Source: Tumebacillus_A lipolyticus (GTDB lineage: Bacteria; Bacillota; Bacilli; Tumebacillales; Tumebacillaceae). From it: 64,000 nt of DNA. The translations under genes and the position numbers were made by a program. Below the pieces are notes generated by a model, which was given only the letters and a program-made list of their open reading frames with translations, ran no database searches and was not told where the DNA came from. Position 1 is the stretch's first letter. Every line of letters starts with the position of its first letter. Positions 43,446-52,242 of the stretch are shown here, in pieces. The DNA lies in NCBI RefSeq assembly GCF_042682745.1, contig NZ_JBHUIO010000005.1, forward strand, positions 930,001 to 994,000, given 5' to 3'.

Positions 43446-44978
43446 ATGAACAAAAAGCTGACTGCTGCATTGGTGATGACATCGTTGATCGCGTCTGCGC
43501 TGGCGATGTCGTCCGCAGGTGCATCTGCCGACAAGCAAGTGCTGAAAGACGGGGAGGGCGCCGTTCACAACGTCGTTGGCAACCTCGGCAAAGTGAGTGG
43601 CACCACGCCGGAGGATCGCGCGCTCAAAGCGCTCGACAAAGCAAAAGACGTGTACGGTTTCGCGAAGGCAACAGACAAATTCAAAGTGAAAAAAACGCAC
43701 CGCGATGAGAACGGCACCACCCACACCAAGCTCGACCGCACGATCGGCGGCATCCCCGTCTTCGCCAGCGAAATGATCGTGCACGAGGCGGACGGCGACG
43801 TGCAGGGCATCACCGGCATTTACAGCGAGCTGACCCCGACGGCGAGCAAAGCGACGCTGAAAGCAAAAGAGGCGATCACCGCGGCGATCGCGCACACCGG
43901 GTACCAAGGCGAGCTGTCCGAAGCGGCACAGGCGGAGCTGATCTACCTCCCGCAAGCGGACCGCGCGGTGCTCAGCTACAAGGTCGGCGTCAACTATCTG
44001 GGCGACTCCCCTGGGCGTTGGACCGTGTTCGTCGACGCCACCACCGGCGCCGTGCTCGACGCGTACAACATGATCGAGCACGTTCAGGGCACCGGGATCG
44101 GCGTGCTCGGCGACACCAAGACGATCGAGACGACCTATCGCTCCGGCACCTACTACCTCGAAGATCGCAGCAAGCCGATGAGCGGCATGATTCAGACCAA
44201 GACGTACAACAACGGAATCTTCTCTTCCAATATGACCGATGCGGACAACGTGTGGGATGCGCCAAAACAGCGGGCCGGCGTGGACGCGCACTACTACACG
44301 GGCGTCGTCTACGATTACTACCTCAACAACCTCGGCCGCAATTCCTATGACAACGCCGGCCACACCATGCTGTCCTATGTCAACTACTCGAACAAATACA
44401 ACAACGCCTTTTGGAATGGATCGTCGATGACCTATGGAGACGGCGATGGCGTGAACTTCCGTCCCTTCTCCGGCTCGCTCGACGTGGTCGCACATGAGCT
44501 GACACACGGTGTGACCGAGCGCACCTCCGGCCTCGTCTACAGAAATCAATCGGGCGCGCTCAACGAATCCTGGTCGGATGCGATGGCGGCTGCGATCACC
44601 GGAGATGATTGGCTGATCGGCGAAGACATCTGCATTCCGAGCGGCGCCTACACCGCCTTCCGCTCGATGTCCGATCCGACCGCCTATGGCGATCCTGCGC
44701 ACATGAATCAATATGTGAACACCTCTGCTGACAACGGAGGCGTTCACACCAACTCGGGCATTCCGAACAAAGCGTTCTACAGCTTTGCCACCGCGATCGG
44801 CTCGCGCGACATCGCCGCCAAAGTCTGGTACATCGCGTCCCGCGACTACATGGTTTCGAACACCAACTTCTCCGGCGCTCGGGCAGCGACCCTACAAGCA
44901 TGCTCCGCTCTTTATGGCTCCGGGTCGTCCTACTACTCCGCCCTGCAAAGCGCGTGGAGCGGCGTCGGTGTATACTAA
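43446..44978 (+). CDS. Secreted M4 (thermolysin-family) neutral protease, copy 1
   Basis: The 510 residues comprise a signal peptide (about 1-28), a propeptide with FTP and PepSY-type segments (to about 213) and the catalytic domain. The zinc and catalytic site is HELTH (350-354) and the third ligand is E374 in GALNESWSD. NGGVHTNSGIPNKAFY contains the further catalytic histidine. The C-terminus has a family pattern of GSSYYSALQSAWSGVGV. The ribosome binding site is GAGGGAGG. Codon use is GC-rich like the surrounding genes, unlike its tandem paralogue. Confidence 0.95.
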   Translation: MNKKLTAALVMTSLIASALAMSSAGASADKQVLKDGEGAVHNVVGNLGKVSGTTPEDRALKALDKAKDVYGFAKATDKFKVKKTHRDENGTTHTKLDRTIGGIPVFASEMIVHEADGDVQGITGIYSELTPTASKATLKAKEAITAAIAHTGYQGELSEAAQAELIYLPQADRAVLSYKVGVNYLGDSPGRWTVFVDATTGAVLDAYNMIEHVQGTGIGVLGDTKTIETTYRSGTYYLEDRSKPMSGMIQTKTYNNGIFSSNMTDADNVWDAPKQRAGVDAHYYTGVVYDYYLNNLGRNSYDNAGHTMLSYVNYSNKYNNAFWNGSSMTYGDGDGVNFRPFSGSLDVVAHELTHGVTERTSGLVYRNQSGALNESWSDAMAAAITGDDWLIGEDICIPSGAYTAFRSMSDPTAYGDPAHMNQYVNTSADNGGVHTNSGIPNKAFYSFATAIGSRDIAAKVWYIASRDYMVSNTNFSGARAATLQACSALYGSGSSYYSALQSAWSGVGVY

Positions 44979-45009
44979 TTCAAAATCATGATTCCTCGAT
45001 CATCGACAA

Positions 45010-45016
45010 NNNNNNN
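45010..45016. other. Seven-base N run between the proteases
   Basis: A short unresolved stretch just after the stop of protease 1. The flank GTTTG-TTTCG-CAAAC can fold into a hairpin, so the missing bases may be part of a terminator that was hard to sequence. Confidence 0.95.
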
Positions 45017-45140
45017 GTTCTGTTTGTTTCGCAAACGAACGCGTTATCAGACCATAAAGAGTAGTTCTTCAATCGGCTTTTATGGTTTTGAAAAATTTTA
45101 CAACTAAAAGATCCTCTATATTAATTCATTCTTTATACAA

Positions 45141-45194
45141 TTGTCACATTACTGACAAAAACTATTGACAGAACATTCACGGTTATCGTATTCT
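45141..45194 (+). promoter_or_regulatory. Promoter and inverted repeat of second protease gene
   Basis: TTGACA (45165-45170), 18 bases, TATTCT (45189-45194). Seven bases upstream of the -35 box lies the inverted repeat TTGTCA-N6-TGACAA (45141-45158), a possible activator site. Confidence 0.6.
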
Positions 45195-45252
45195 TAACCC
45201 AGTAACAACAGTAACATAAACAAATCAGAGAAAGTAATTGGGGGTCACTAAA

Positions 45253-46797
45253 ATGAACAAAAAGATGATCGCAACACTGGCACTGTCCTCTGTTGTTGCG
45301 GCTGCGTTCACGATGAACGCTGGCGCTGCAGTGGACACGAAAGTCCTGAAAGACAACAAGGGCGAAGTTCACAACGTTGTCGGCAAGCTTGGCAAAGTAA
45401 GCGGTGCAACCGCAGAAGAGCGCGCGCTGAACGCACTCGACAAAGTGAAAGACAACTTCGGCTTCGCAAAAGCGAAGGGCAACTTCAAAGTGAAGAAGTC
45501 GCACAAAGACGAAAACGGCACCACCCACACCAGACTCGACCAAACGATCGACGGTGTGAAAGTGTTCGGCTCCGAAGTGATCGTTCACGAAGCGAATGGT
45601 GACGTAGAAGGTGTTACCGGTTCCTTCAAGAACCTCGCAGCAACTGCGAAGAGCGCTAGCCTCTCCTCCGCAGCTGCGATCGACAAAGCGGTAGCACACA
45701 CCGGCTTCACCGGCGAGCTGTCTCAACCGGCAAACGCTGAGCTGATCTACTATCCGGTCGGCGATCAAGCGGTTCTCTCCTACCAAGTGAAAGTCAGCTA
45801 CCTCGGCGACACCCCGGGCAACTGGTCTGTGTTTGTCAACGCGACTGACGGCTCGATCGTCCACGCGTCCAACCACACCGAGAATGTTGTCGGCACCGGT
45901 ACTGGCGTTCTCGGCGGCACCAAGTCGATCAACACCACCCTCCGCTCCGGCAAGTACTACCTGGAAGACACCACCAAAGCGATGACCGGCATGATCCGCA
46001 CCCGCGACATGAGAAACGGTACGAGCTTCATCTACGACATGACCAACACGACCAACTCTTGGACCACTACCACCTACCGCGCTGGTGTTGATGCGCACTA
46101 CTATGCTGGCGTTGTGTACGACTGGTACAAAAACAACGTTAACCGCAACTCGATCAACGGCAGCGGCATGAACATCGAGTCGCTCGTTCACTACGGCAAA
46201 AAATACAACAACGCGTTCTGGAACGGCACGTACATGGTTTATGGCGATGGTGACGGCGTAAACTTCCGTGAGTTCTCCGCTGCGCTCGACGTAATCGCGC
46301 ACGAACTGACGCACGGTGTGACCGAACACACCTCCGGCCTGATCTACGAAAACCAACCGGGCGCGCTCAACGAGTCTTGGTCTGATGCGATGGCTGCTGC
46401 GATCGAAGGAAGCAACTGGATCTTGGGTGAAGACCTGACGCTGCCAGGCTTTGGCTACACTGGCTTCCGTTCGATGTCCGACCCGACCGCTTTTGGTGAC
46501 CCGGCTCACATGAACAACTACAAAAACCTGCCGAACACGCAACAAGGCGACTGGGGCGGCGTTCACACCAACTCCGGTATTCCGAACAAAGCGTTCTACA
46601 ACTTCGCAACTTCGATCGGTTCCCGTACGATCGCTGCGAAGATCTGGTACACCGCTTCTCGCGACTACATGACCAGCACGACCAACTTCTCCGGTGCACG
46701 CGCAGCTACCCTGTCGGCGACCGCCGCTCTGTACGGCTCCGGCTCCTCGTACTATTCCGCGCTGCAAAGCGCTTGGAGCGCAGTTGGCGTATACTAA
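45253..46797 (+). CDS. Secreted M4 (thermolysin-family) neutral protease, copy 2
   Basis: About 514 residues with the same architecture as copy 1: signal peptide, FTP/PepSY propeptide, HELTH zinc site, GALNESWSD, GGVHTNSGIPNKAFYNF and a C-terminal SALQSAWSAVGVY. The start is ATG 45253 after GGGGGTC. Unlike copy 1, the gene is rich in codons such as GTT, CGT, AAC, AAA and GAA, a pattern of strong translational selection. It has its own promoter and ends at a strong terminator. Copy 2 is therefore probably the abundantly secreted enzyme; this is inference. Confidence 0.95.
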   Translation: MNKKMIATLALSSVVAAAFTMNAGAAVDTKVLKDNKGEVHNVVGKLGKVSGATAEERALNALDKVKDNFGFAKAKGNFKVKKSHKDENGTTHTRLDQTIDGVKVFGSEVIVHEANGDVEGVTGSFKNLAATAKSASLSSAAAIDKAVAHTGFTGELSQPANAELIYYPVGDQAVLSYQVKVSYLGDTPGNWSVFVNATDGSIVHASNHTENVVGTGTGVLGGTKSINTTLRSGKYYLEDTTKAMTGMIRTRDMRNGTSFIYDMTNTTNSWTTTTYRAGVDAHYYAGVVYDWYKNNVNRNSINGSGMNIESLVHYGKKYNNAFWNGTYMVYGDGDGVNFREFSAALDVIAHELTHGVTEHTSGLIYENQPGALNESWSDAMAAAIEGSNWILGEDLTLPGFGYTGFRSMSDPTAFGDPAHMNNYKNLPNTQQGDWGGVHTNSGIPNKAFYNFATSIGSRTIAAKIWYTASRDYMTSTTNFSGARAATLSATAALYGSGSSYYSALQSAWSAVGVY

Positions 46798-46810
46798 TCC
46801 TACAAGTTAC

Positions 46811-46838
46811 AACCCCTGTCGATCGACAGGGGTTTTTT
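46811..46838 (+). terminator. Terminator of protease copy 2
   Basis: AACCCCTGTC-GATC-GACAGGGGTT is a perfect stem of ten base pairs followed by TTTT. Confidence 0.93.
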
Positions 46839-46865
46839 ATGTCGAGGCACAGCTCGCCTGCGCGC

Positions 46866-47546
46866 TCACCGCACCTCATGCAGCCCATCTTTTCGATAGA
46901 TCAGCCTGATCGTCTCACCATCCATCTTGGCGATGAACAGATCGTCCTCGCGCTGAAAGATCACCTCTTTCGCTCGCAACTGCCGGTTGATGTCTGCCAC
47001 TTCAAACTGTCCGTTCGACAACTCCCTGTACAACCAGGTCTTTCCCCCATCGTGGGTGGCGATGATCTCCTTGCGCCCATCTCCGTCGAGGTCCGCCTCT
47101 GCCACGTTGCCATCGACGCGCAGATAGGGCTTGATCGCTTCTCCGGTAAACTGATAGTAGTTCGATTGGATCGCCTGAGGCTGATACACGCCGTCGATGC
47201 GCAAAATCTGATGACCGTTCAGCTGATAGAGGTGCACGTATGATTCGTTCGCATAGGGCACCATGCCGATCGATCCGAGGTCGTACAGCTTGCCCTCATG
47301 CACCCAAGCGGCGTACAGGTAATCGTCCAGCTCATACGGTCGGGAGAAGAGAATCACCTTGCCGACGGGCAACGCTTTTTCCACGTAGACTTTTTTCACT
47401 TCCTGCGGCTTGATCAGGAGCACCTCTTGGCGATTGTTCTCCAGCTTGAACACCACTGGGTGCACCGCCGTTTGGCTCGTCGCATCTGCCGACCCGCCGC
47501 TTAGCAGCAGGCAGGCGAACCACAAGGCTAGCAACCACTTTTTCAC
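46866..47546 (-). CDS. Predicted secreted protein with VCBS/FG-GAP-like repeat
   Basis: About 226 residues. The N-terminus is a signal peptide (KKWLLALWFACLLLSGGSADA) probably cleaved after ADA. A calcium-loop-like motif EADLDGDGRKEIIATHDGGKTW lies in the middle, as in FG-GAP or VCBS proteins. Several YLYAAWVHEGKLYDLG type beta strands precede it. I chose GTG 47546 because GAGGTGAT lies directly upstream; ATG 47552 overlaps that site. Function unknown. It converges with the protease gene. Confidence 0.65.
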   Translation of the reverse strand: MKKWLLALWFACLLLSGGSADATSQTAVHPVVFKLENNRQEVLLIKPQEVKKVYVEKALPVGKVILFSRPYELDDYLYAAWVHEGKLYDLGSIGMVPYANESYVHLYQLNGHQILRIDGVYQPQAIQSNYYQFTGEAIKPYLRVDGNVAEADLDGDGRKEIIATHDGGKTWLYRELSNGQFEVADINRQLRAKEVIFQREDDLFIAKMDGETIRLIYRKDGLHEVR

Positions 47547-47597
47547 TGTCATCACCTCGCTCGCTTCTAGTGTGGCTTCTGAGCGATCGACCGATGC

Positions 47598-47632
47598 AAA
47601 AAGAGGCAGACTCGCACGAACGAGTCTGCCCC
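47598..47632 (-). terminator. Terminator of cst operon
   Basis: On minus, GGCAGACTCG pairs with CGAGTCTGCC around a six-base loop, followed by TCTTTTT. Confidence 0.88.
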
Positions 47633-47638
47633 TTGCTC

Positions 47639-47899
47639 TTATCTGCTCTTGACGAGCAGTTCCACCGCTTCTTTGATCACTTGGTCTGGCGAGTTGCCCC
47701 GCTCTAACTCGTCGCGGACGCACGCTTCCAGGTTGCTTGCTACGATCAGCCCGATGGTGCGGTCGACAGCGGAACGAACTGCCGAGAGCTGCGTGACCAC
47801 ATCACGGCAGTCCCGCTGCTCTTCCATCATGTCGAGCACACCGCGAATCTGACCTTCGATCCGCTTCAAGCGGTTTCTCATCGAGTCGTTGTATTCCAT
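47639..47899 (-). CDS. cstR: CstR-type persulfide-sensing repressor
   Basis: About 86 residues of the CsoR/DUF156 family (KRIEGQIRGVLDMMEE...SNLEACVRDEL). The two cysteines of the family are present (RDCRDVV and LEACV). The histidine that CsoR uses for copper is N at the equivalent position four residues before the second cysteine. This is the CstR pattern, in which the two cysteines react with persulfides. The start ATG 47899 follows GCGGAGGTGG. It is the last gene of the detoxification operon, and a possible extra promoter TTGCAC-18-TATGAT lies at 47962-47933. Confidence 0.88.
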   Translation of the reverse strand: MEYNDSMRNRLKRIEGQIRGVLDMMEEQRDCRDVVTQLSAVRSAVDRTIGLIVASNLEACVRDELERGNSPDQVIKEAVELLVKSR

Positions 47900-47998
47900 C
47901 GTCTGACCCACCTCCGCTTTGTCGTACAGTTTATCATACCCTCGCCGTGGGAAAATGTGCAACCGTCCGATCTCGTCCGATCGCTACACGTCAGATGG

Positions 47999-48475
47999 TC
48001 AGATGAAGAGATTGTGATTGCTCCCATCTGTCGCCGCCAGATAGGTGGCCACCCCCGCATATTCGATGCCATCGATCAGCTCTTCCTCGCGAATGCCGAG
48101 CACATCCATCGACATCGCGCAGGCGATGATCTTCACATCCAGCTCTTTGGCCGTCTCCATCAGCTCTTTGAGCGTGGCGATGTTTTTCTGCTTCATCACC
48201 TTTTTCATCATCCAGCCGCCCAAGCCCCCATAGTTCATCTTGGAGACGCCCAGCTTTTCCGGCCCGCGCGGCATCATCTTCCCGAAGAGGCGCTCGATCA
48301 GGCTTTTCTCCGTCTTCACATACTGCTCTTTCCGCAGGACGTTCAGCCCCCAGAAGGTGAAGAACATCGTGACTTCCTTCCCCATAGCAGCCGCTCCCGT
48401 CGCAATGATGAAGCTCGCCATCGCCTTGTCAAGATCGCCGCTGAACATCACCAACGTCGAGCTGTTATTCTCCAT
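47999..48475 (-). CDS. DsrE/DsrF-like sulfur carrier protein
   Basis: 158 residues of the DsrE2-type family: FSGDLDKAMASFIIATGAAAMGKEVTMFFTFWGLN near the start, MNYGGLGGWMMKKVM, and a conserved cysteine in IIACAMSMDVLGI. Such proteins bind and pass persulfide sulfur. ATG 48475 follows GAGGAGAGATC. It lies between tusA and cstR on the same strand, so sulfur relay between TusA and the rhodanese enzyme is likely. Confidence 0.85.
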   Translation of the reverse strand: MENNSSTLVMFSGDLDKAMASFIIATGAAAMGKEVTMFFTFWGLNVLRKEQYVKTEKSLIERLFGKMMPRGPEKLGVSKMNYGGLGGWMMKKVMKQKNIATLKELMETAKELDVKIIACAMSMDVLGIREEELIDGIEYAGVATYLAATDGSNHNLFI

Positions 48476-48495
48476 GATCTCTCCTCGTCCTCCCT

Positions 48496-48720
48496 CTATT
48501 TCTGCACGAAGAAACGGTACAAGCCCTCCGCTTCCTCCGTCTTGATCAGCTGATAGTTCATCCGGTTGACCCAGCTGGGGAAATCGCTCGCCGACCCTTT
48601 GTCTGTCGTCTCGATCAGCATGATCTGCCCCGCGCTCAGGCTTTCCATGCCCTTTTTCGCTTTGACGATCGGCATCGGGCAAGCAAGCCCTGTCGCATCT
48701 ACTTTCAAATTGATCTCCAT
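48496..48720 (-). CDS. TusA-family sulfurtransferase
   Basis: The 74 residues have the family motif CPMP (DATGLACPMPIVKAKKGM), whose cysteine carries persulfide sulfur, and the C-terminal segment DKGSASDFPSWVNRMNY. ATG 48720 follows GAGGAGGAACT. It is a typical partner of DsrE-like and rhodanese proteins and corresponds in role to the CstA/TusA step of sulfide detoxification operons. Confidence 0.9.
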   Translation of the reverse strand: MEINLKVDATGLACPMPIVKAKKGMESLSAGQIMLIETTDKGSASDFPSWVNRMNYQLIKTEEAEGLYRFFVQK

Positions 48721-48748
48721 CTCAGTTCCTCCTCTGTTGTTCGATCGG

Positions 48749-49879
48749 TTAAGAATGATGAACCGCACAGCGATTCGGGCCGGTTTCCAGTTCGGTCGCT
48801 TGCCCGGCATCCACATGGGTGATGCCGCGGTTGATGCTGACGATCTGCTCATAGTTGGGCGGCGTGGCGCCAGACGCGCCTGCCACCTTGTCGGTAAACT
48901 GCTCTCTGTCTTCGGTGCGCATGATCTCGTTGTTTTGACGGATCGCCCCGAGCGTCGCGCCCACATATCCGTCCGCGTTGATCTCCGCGATGTCTGCAAA
49001 ATGGGTGGGCAACACCAGCACCTCGTCGCTCAGGTTGGCGATCGTTTGAAAGACCGTCTCATAGAGCGATTGCGCCCATTCGCGCGCTTTGCCACCCAAG
49101 TCGGGACGGCCGAGCCCGCCGACGAAGATCGTGTCTCCAGAGAGCAGATAGCGTCCGTCCACCAACACCGAAACGGAGCCAGGCGTATGACCAGGGGTCG
49201 GCAAGGCGAGGATCTGCACCTGCACGGAGCCCACCTGCAGGTTGCGGTTCTCCTCCAGCGCCTGATAGGAGAGCGTGGAGCCGTCCATCTCGCTTCTGGA
49301 AATGAAATAGTCAGCTTCTGCCGCCTGCGCCAACTGCGCGCCACCGGAGATGTGATCCGCATGAAGGTGCGTATCGAGCACATGCGTGATCTTCACACCC
49401 TCCCGCTCCGCCGCCAGCAGATACTCCCGCACATGGCGGCCTGGATCGACCACCAGCGCCTGACCTTCGGAGATCACCAGGTAGGAGAGGCACCCTTTGC
49501 CCAAGCGGTTGAACTGGATCAGCTTCAAGCCCGCCGACTCGACGACTTCGACCGCGTGGTAGAACTGCGACCACGCTTCCATCCCGCCATCGAGCACCTG
49601 CACCGAAAACCCTTTGTTCGTCAGCGCTTCGGCGACCATTTTTGCCGAGTTGCCGCGGTTGCAGACGATGATGATCTCCGTGTTCTGCGGCAGGTCGGCG
49701 GAGACGACCTCCCCCTCTTCCAGAAACTCAAAGTAAGGGATGTTCACCGAGCGCAAGGCGTTGCCTTGAATGCGCCAATCTTTGTATGCTTGCTCGCTGC
49801 GCACATCGAGCACCAAAAGGTCTTGCCCGCGATCGATCATTTCGTGAAGCGCTTTTGCTGTGATCAGACGATGTTCCAT
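48749..49879 (-). CDS. Rhodanese-metallo-beta-lactamase fusion (persulfide dioxygenase, CstB-like)
   Basis: 376 residues. The N-terminal rhodanese domain has the active-site cysteine in IIIVCNRGNSAKMV. The C-terminal metallo-beta-lactamase domain has the iron-site motif THLHADH and GHTPGS, LSGDTIFVGGLGRPDLGG and LPTHF, as in persulfide dioxygenases. The expected reaction is oxidation of low-molecular-weight persulfide to sulfite and thiosulfate. In S. aureus CstB the order is dioxygenase then rhodanese; here the rhodanese comes first. It lies between tauE and tusA in the operon. Confidence 0.9.
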   Translation of the reverse strand: MEHRLITAKALHEMIDRGQDLLVLDVRSEQAYKDWRIQGNALRSVNIPYFEFLEEGEVVSADLPQNTEIIIVCNRGNSAKMVAEALTNKGFSVQVLDGGMEAWSQFYHAVEVVESAGLKLIQFNRLGKGCLSYLVISEGQALVVDPGRHVREYLLAAEREGVKITHVLDTHLHADHISGGAQLAQAAEADYFISRSEMDGSTLSYQALEENRNLQVGSVQVQILALPTPGHTPGSVSVLVDGRYLLSGDTIFVGGLGRPDLGGKAREWAQSLYETVFQTIANLSDEVLVLPTHFADIAEINADGYVGATLGAIRQNNEIMRTEDREQFTDKVAGASGATPPNYEQIVSINRGITHVDAGQATELETGPNRCAVHHS

Positions 49880-49893
49880 TTATCTCACCTCTT

Positions 49894-50670
49894 CTATAGG
49901 ATTTCCAACCATATTTTCATTGCCGTGCCGAGAATCAACACGGCGAGCAATGCTTGCAACAGTTTCGTATTCATCCGCGTGCTGAGCTTTGCTCCAAGCG
50001 GAGCTGCGATGACGCTCGCGATGACCATCACGATCGAGGGCCACAGCAGCACATCCCCTGCTAACAGTTTACCCGTCGCCGAGCCGATCGACGACAAAAA
50101 GGTGATGGCCAGCGAGGAGGCGATCGTCACCCGCGTCGGAACCTTCAGCACAGACAGCATGATCGGCACCAGAATGAACGCGCCTGCCGCCCCGACGATT
50201 CCCGATGCGATCCCGACGAGGAAGGCGGACAGGGTGGCGAGCCAGCGGTTGAATGTCACCTCTTCGAGCTTGCGGTCATCGAGCCCCTTCTTCGGGAGAA
50301 ACATCATCACCGCAGCCACCGTGGCGAGCAGTCCGTAGACCAGATTGACCACATCGCCCGAGAGATACCTCCCCCCGTATGCGCCAAGAAAGCTCCCGAC
50401 CACCACCGCTGAGCCCATATAGAGCACCAGACGAACGTGTACGAGGTTGTCTTTGCGCAGGGCGATCACCCCGGCCAGCGTGGCAAAAAACACTTGCACA
50501 GCTGAGATGCCAGACACTTCGTGCGCCGTGAATGCGGCCATCCCGAGCAGCGGCGGCACGTACAGCAACAGCGGATACTTGATGATCGAGCCGCCGATGC
50601 CGACCAGACCTGACAGGAATGAGCCCAGAAAACCGATTACAAACAATACGAGAATGCTTTCCACCGTCAT
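49894..50670 (-). CDS. TauE/SafE-family sulfite exporter
   Basis: The 258 residues have about eight hydrophobic segments and the family signature GLVGIGGSIIKYPLLLYV near residue 22, repeated in weaker form as GIVGAAGAFILVPIML. It is the first gene after the cst promoter and precedes the rhodanese-dioxygenase. Export of sulfite or a related anion produced by the dioxygenase is the likely role. Ribosome binding site GGGAGGTGA. Confidence 0.9.
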   Translation of the reverse strand: MTVESILVLFVIGFLGSFLSGLVGIGGSIIKYPLLLYVPPLLGMAAFTAHEVSGISAVQVFFATLAGVIALRKDNLVHVRLVLYMGSAVVVGSFLGAYGGRYLSGDVVNLVYGLLATVAAVMMFLPKKGLDDRKLEEVTFNRWLATLSAFLVGIASGIVGAAGAFILVPIMLSVLKVPTRVTIASSLAITFLSSIGSATGKLLAGDVLLWPSIVMVIASVIAAPLGAKLSTRMNTKLLQALLAVLILGTAMKIWLEIL

Positions 50671-50689
50671 CTTCCTTCACCTCCCTCGA

Positions 50690-50735
50690 ATACCCCTCGG
50701 GGTATACTTTATACCCTGTGGGGTATTCGTGTCAA
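50690..50735 (-). promoter_or_regulatory. cst promoter with two tandem CstR operators
   Basis: On minus, TTGACA (50735-50730), 16 bases and TATAAA (50713-50708). The palindromes ATACCCCTCGGGGTAT (50690-50705) and ATACCCTGTGGGGTAT (50711-50726) match the CsoR/CstR operator pattern. Their centres are 21 bases (two helical turns) apart, covering the -10 box and spacer. CstR encoded at the end of the operon would repress this promoter until persulfides appear. Confidence 0.92.
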
Positions 50736-50741
50736 GCACAA

Positions 50742-50776
50742 AAAAACGGCCGCCCGATTTCTCGGCAGCCGTTTTT
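50742..50776. terminator. Terminator between cst operon and ywiB
   Basis: AAAAACGGC..GCC and GGC.GCCGTTTTT form a stem with A and T tracts on both sides. It ends ywiB on minus, just upstream of the cst promoter. Confidence 0.8.
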
Positions 50777-50846
50777 CAACGTCAGCATGATTCCGTATCG
50801 CTCGATCTACCTCGCTCGCAATGCGCCAGCCAGCGCCCCTTCTCGA

Positions 50847-51281
50847 TCAAGTCCGGTCTGTCGCGAGCGGCACGACGGAGATGCGAAGCTCCATCCTGCT
50901 CTTTTCCCCGGAAAGCCGCAAGTTGTACAGCGCTTCGATCTGGCCGCCCGTCTCCTTGAGATTCCAATAGAGGCGCGAGGTGCGGGTGATCAGCTCAAAC
51001 GTGCCAAATGGCGTCTTGTAGGAACCGCGCTGCTCAATGCCTTTGGTCAGCACTTGGCGCATCACCGTCTCCCCTTGGCGAATCAGCGTCATCTCTTCAC
51101 CCTCTAGGCGAATCGTCGTCAGCGTCGAGCCGAGCCCTGATGCTTCCGACTCTCGATAGTTGATATAGAATGCATCGCCCTTCTGATACAGCTTACCATC
51201 TGCAGTCACTTCAAACGTATGTCGGTCTCCATCCTTCTGCCGCTGCTGGGACCAGACGGTGACACGAACGGCCACTTCCAT
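50847..51281 (-). CDS. DUF1934 (YwiB-like) beta-barrel protein
   Basis: 144 residues. The segment DGKLYQKGDAFYINYRESEASGLGSTLTTIRL and the end with LETGGQIEALYNLRLSGEKSRMELRI-type strands match the DUF1934 family (B. subtilis YwiB), of unknown function but calycin-like. The ATG follows GAGGAGTGATGGG. It sits downstream of speB, and the next gene in Bacillus (argS) is absent here. Confidence 0.8.
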   Translation of the reverse strand: MEVAVRVTVWSQQRQKDGDRHTFEVTADGKLYQKGDAFYINYRESEASGLGSTLTTIRLEGEEMTLIRQGETVMRQVLTKGIEQRGSYKTPFGTFELITRTSRLYWNLKETGGQIEALYNLRLSGEKSRMELRISVVPLATDRT

Positions 51282-51305
51282 CTTCCCATCACTCCTCAGG
51301 TGGAC

Positions 51306-51335
51306 AAAAGCAACCCCTGCTGTCAGGAGTTGCTT
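51306..51335 (-). terminator. Terminator of speB
   Basis: GCAACTCCTGACAGCAGGGGTTGC on minus folds into a hairpin and is followed by TTTTG. Confidence 0.7.
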
Positions 51336-51348
51336 CTGTCAAGATGCG

Positions 51349-52242
51349 TTATTTTGTAGGAGAAACCAAGCCGAGCAACACTTCGCGCACGATCTTAGAT
51401 GCTAGGATCTGCGTCTTCTCGGACGGGTCATAAACCGGCGCGATCTCCACCAGGTCGAACGCCACGATGTTCAGCCCTGCGTCGCGCATCAGGTACAGCG
51501 CTTTGAACAGCTCGCGAGCGGTGATGCCGCCCGCATCGAGCGTGCCCGTGCCGGGCGCTTCTGCCGGATCGACAACGTCGATATCGATCGTCAGGTAGAT
51601 CGGACGGCCTTTCAGCTCGTCGATCACGCCTTGCAGCGGTTCCAACACATCGAACGGGTAGAAGTTGGTGTTCTCGCGTCCGTATTTGAACTCTTCGCGC
51701 GTGCCGGAGCGAATGCCGAACTGATAGACATTGTTCGGGCCGACCACGTCACACACTTTGCGGAGCACCGTCGCGTGCGAGTACGGCTCTCCCTCATAGT
51801 CTTCGCGCAGGTCTGCATGTGCGTCAAACTGCACGACGACCAGGTCGGGATACTTTTCCTGGACAGCGCGAACCGGTCCCCAAGAGACCAGATGCTCGCC
51901 ACCGATGCCGAGCGGGAACTTGCCGTCTGCGAGCAGTTGCTTCACATAATCGTACAGCTGCTCGACGGAGCGCGCCGGATTACCGAAGGAAAGCGGCACA
52001 TCTCCCGCGTCGAAGTAGGCGACTTCTTCAAGGTGCTTGTCCAGATAGGGCGAGTATTCTTCCAGCAGGATCGACACTTCGCGCACGCGCTGCGGCCCGA
52101 GGCGAGTGCCCGCGCGGAAGGAGACCGTCCAGTCCATCGGCATGCCGTAGATGACGGCGGTCGCTTCCTCGTAGTTCTGCGTGGCGCCGATAAACTCGCG
52201 GCCCGAGTAGGCCGGATCGTGCTTCATCGGGTGGTTCGCCAT
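51349..52242 (-). CDS. speB: Agmatinase SpeB
   Basis: Manganese enzyme that converts agmatine to putrescine and urea. The 297 residues show metal ligands in GGEHLVSWG, FDAHADLR and TIDIDVVDPAEAPGTG, the arginase-family triplet. Its ATG overlaps the last base of the speE stop (TAATG), so the two are translationally coupled. The pair matches the speE-speB order of Bacillus. Confidence 0.95.
   Translation of the reverse strand: MANHPMKHDPAYSGREFIGATQNYEEATAVIYGMPMDWTVSFRAGTRLGPQRVREVSILLEEYSPYLDKHLEEVAYFDAGDVPLSFGNPARSVEQLYDYVKQLLADGKFPLGIGGEHLVSWGPVRAVQEKYPDLVVVQFDAHADLREDYEGEPYSHATVLRKVCDVVGPNNVYQFGIRSGTREEFKYGRENTNFYPFDVLEPLQGVIDELKGRPIYLTIDIDVVDPAEAPGTGTLDAGGITARELFKALYLMRDAGLNIVAFDLVEIAPVYDPSEKTQILASKIVREVLLGLVSPTK

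Noticed and set aside
45133..46767. Minus-strand frame of 544 codons opposite protease copy 2
   Set aside because: The opposite strand encodes a full M4 protease with all motifs; the valine- and arginine-rich antisense product is not protein-like.
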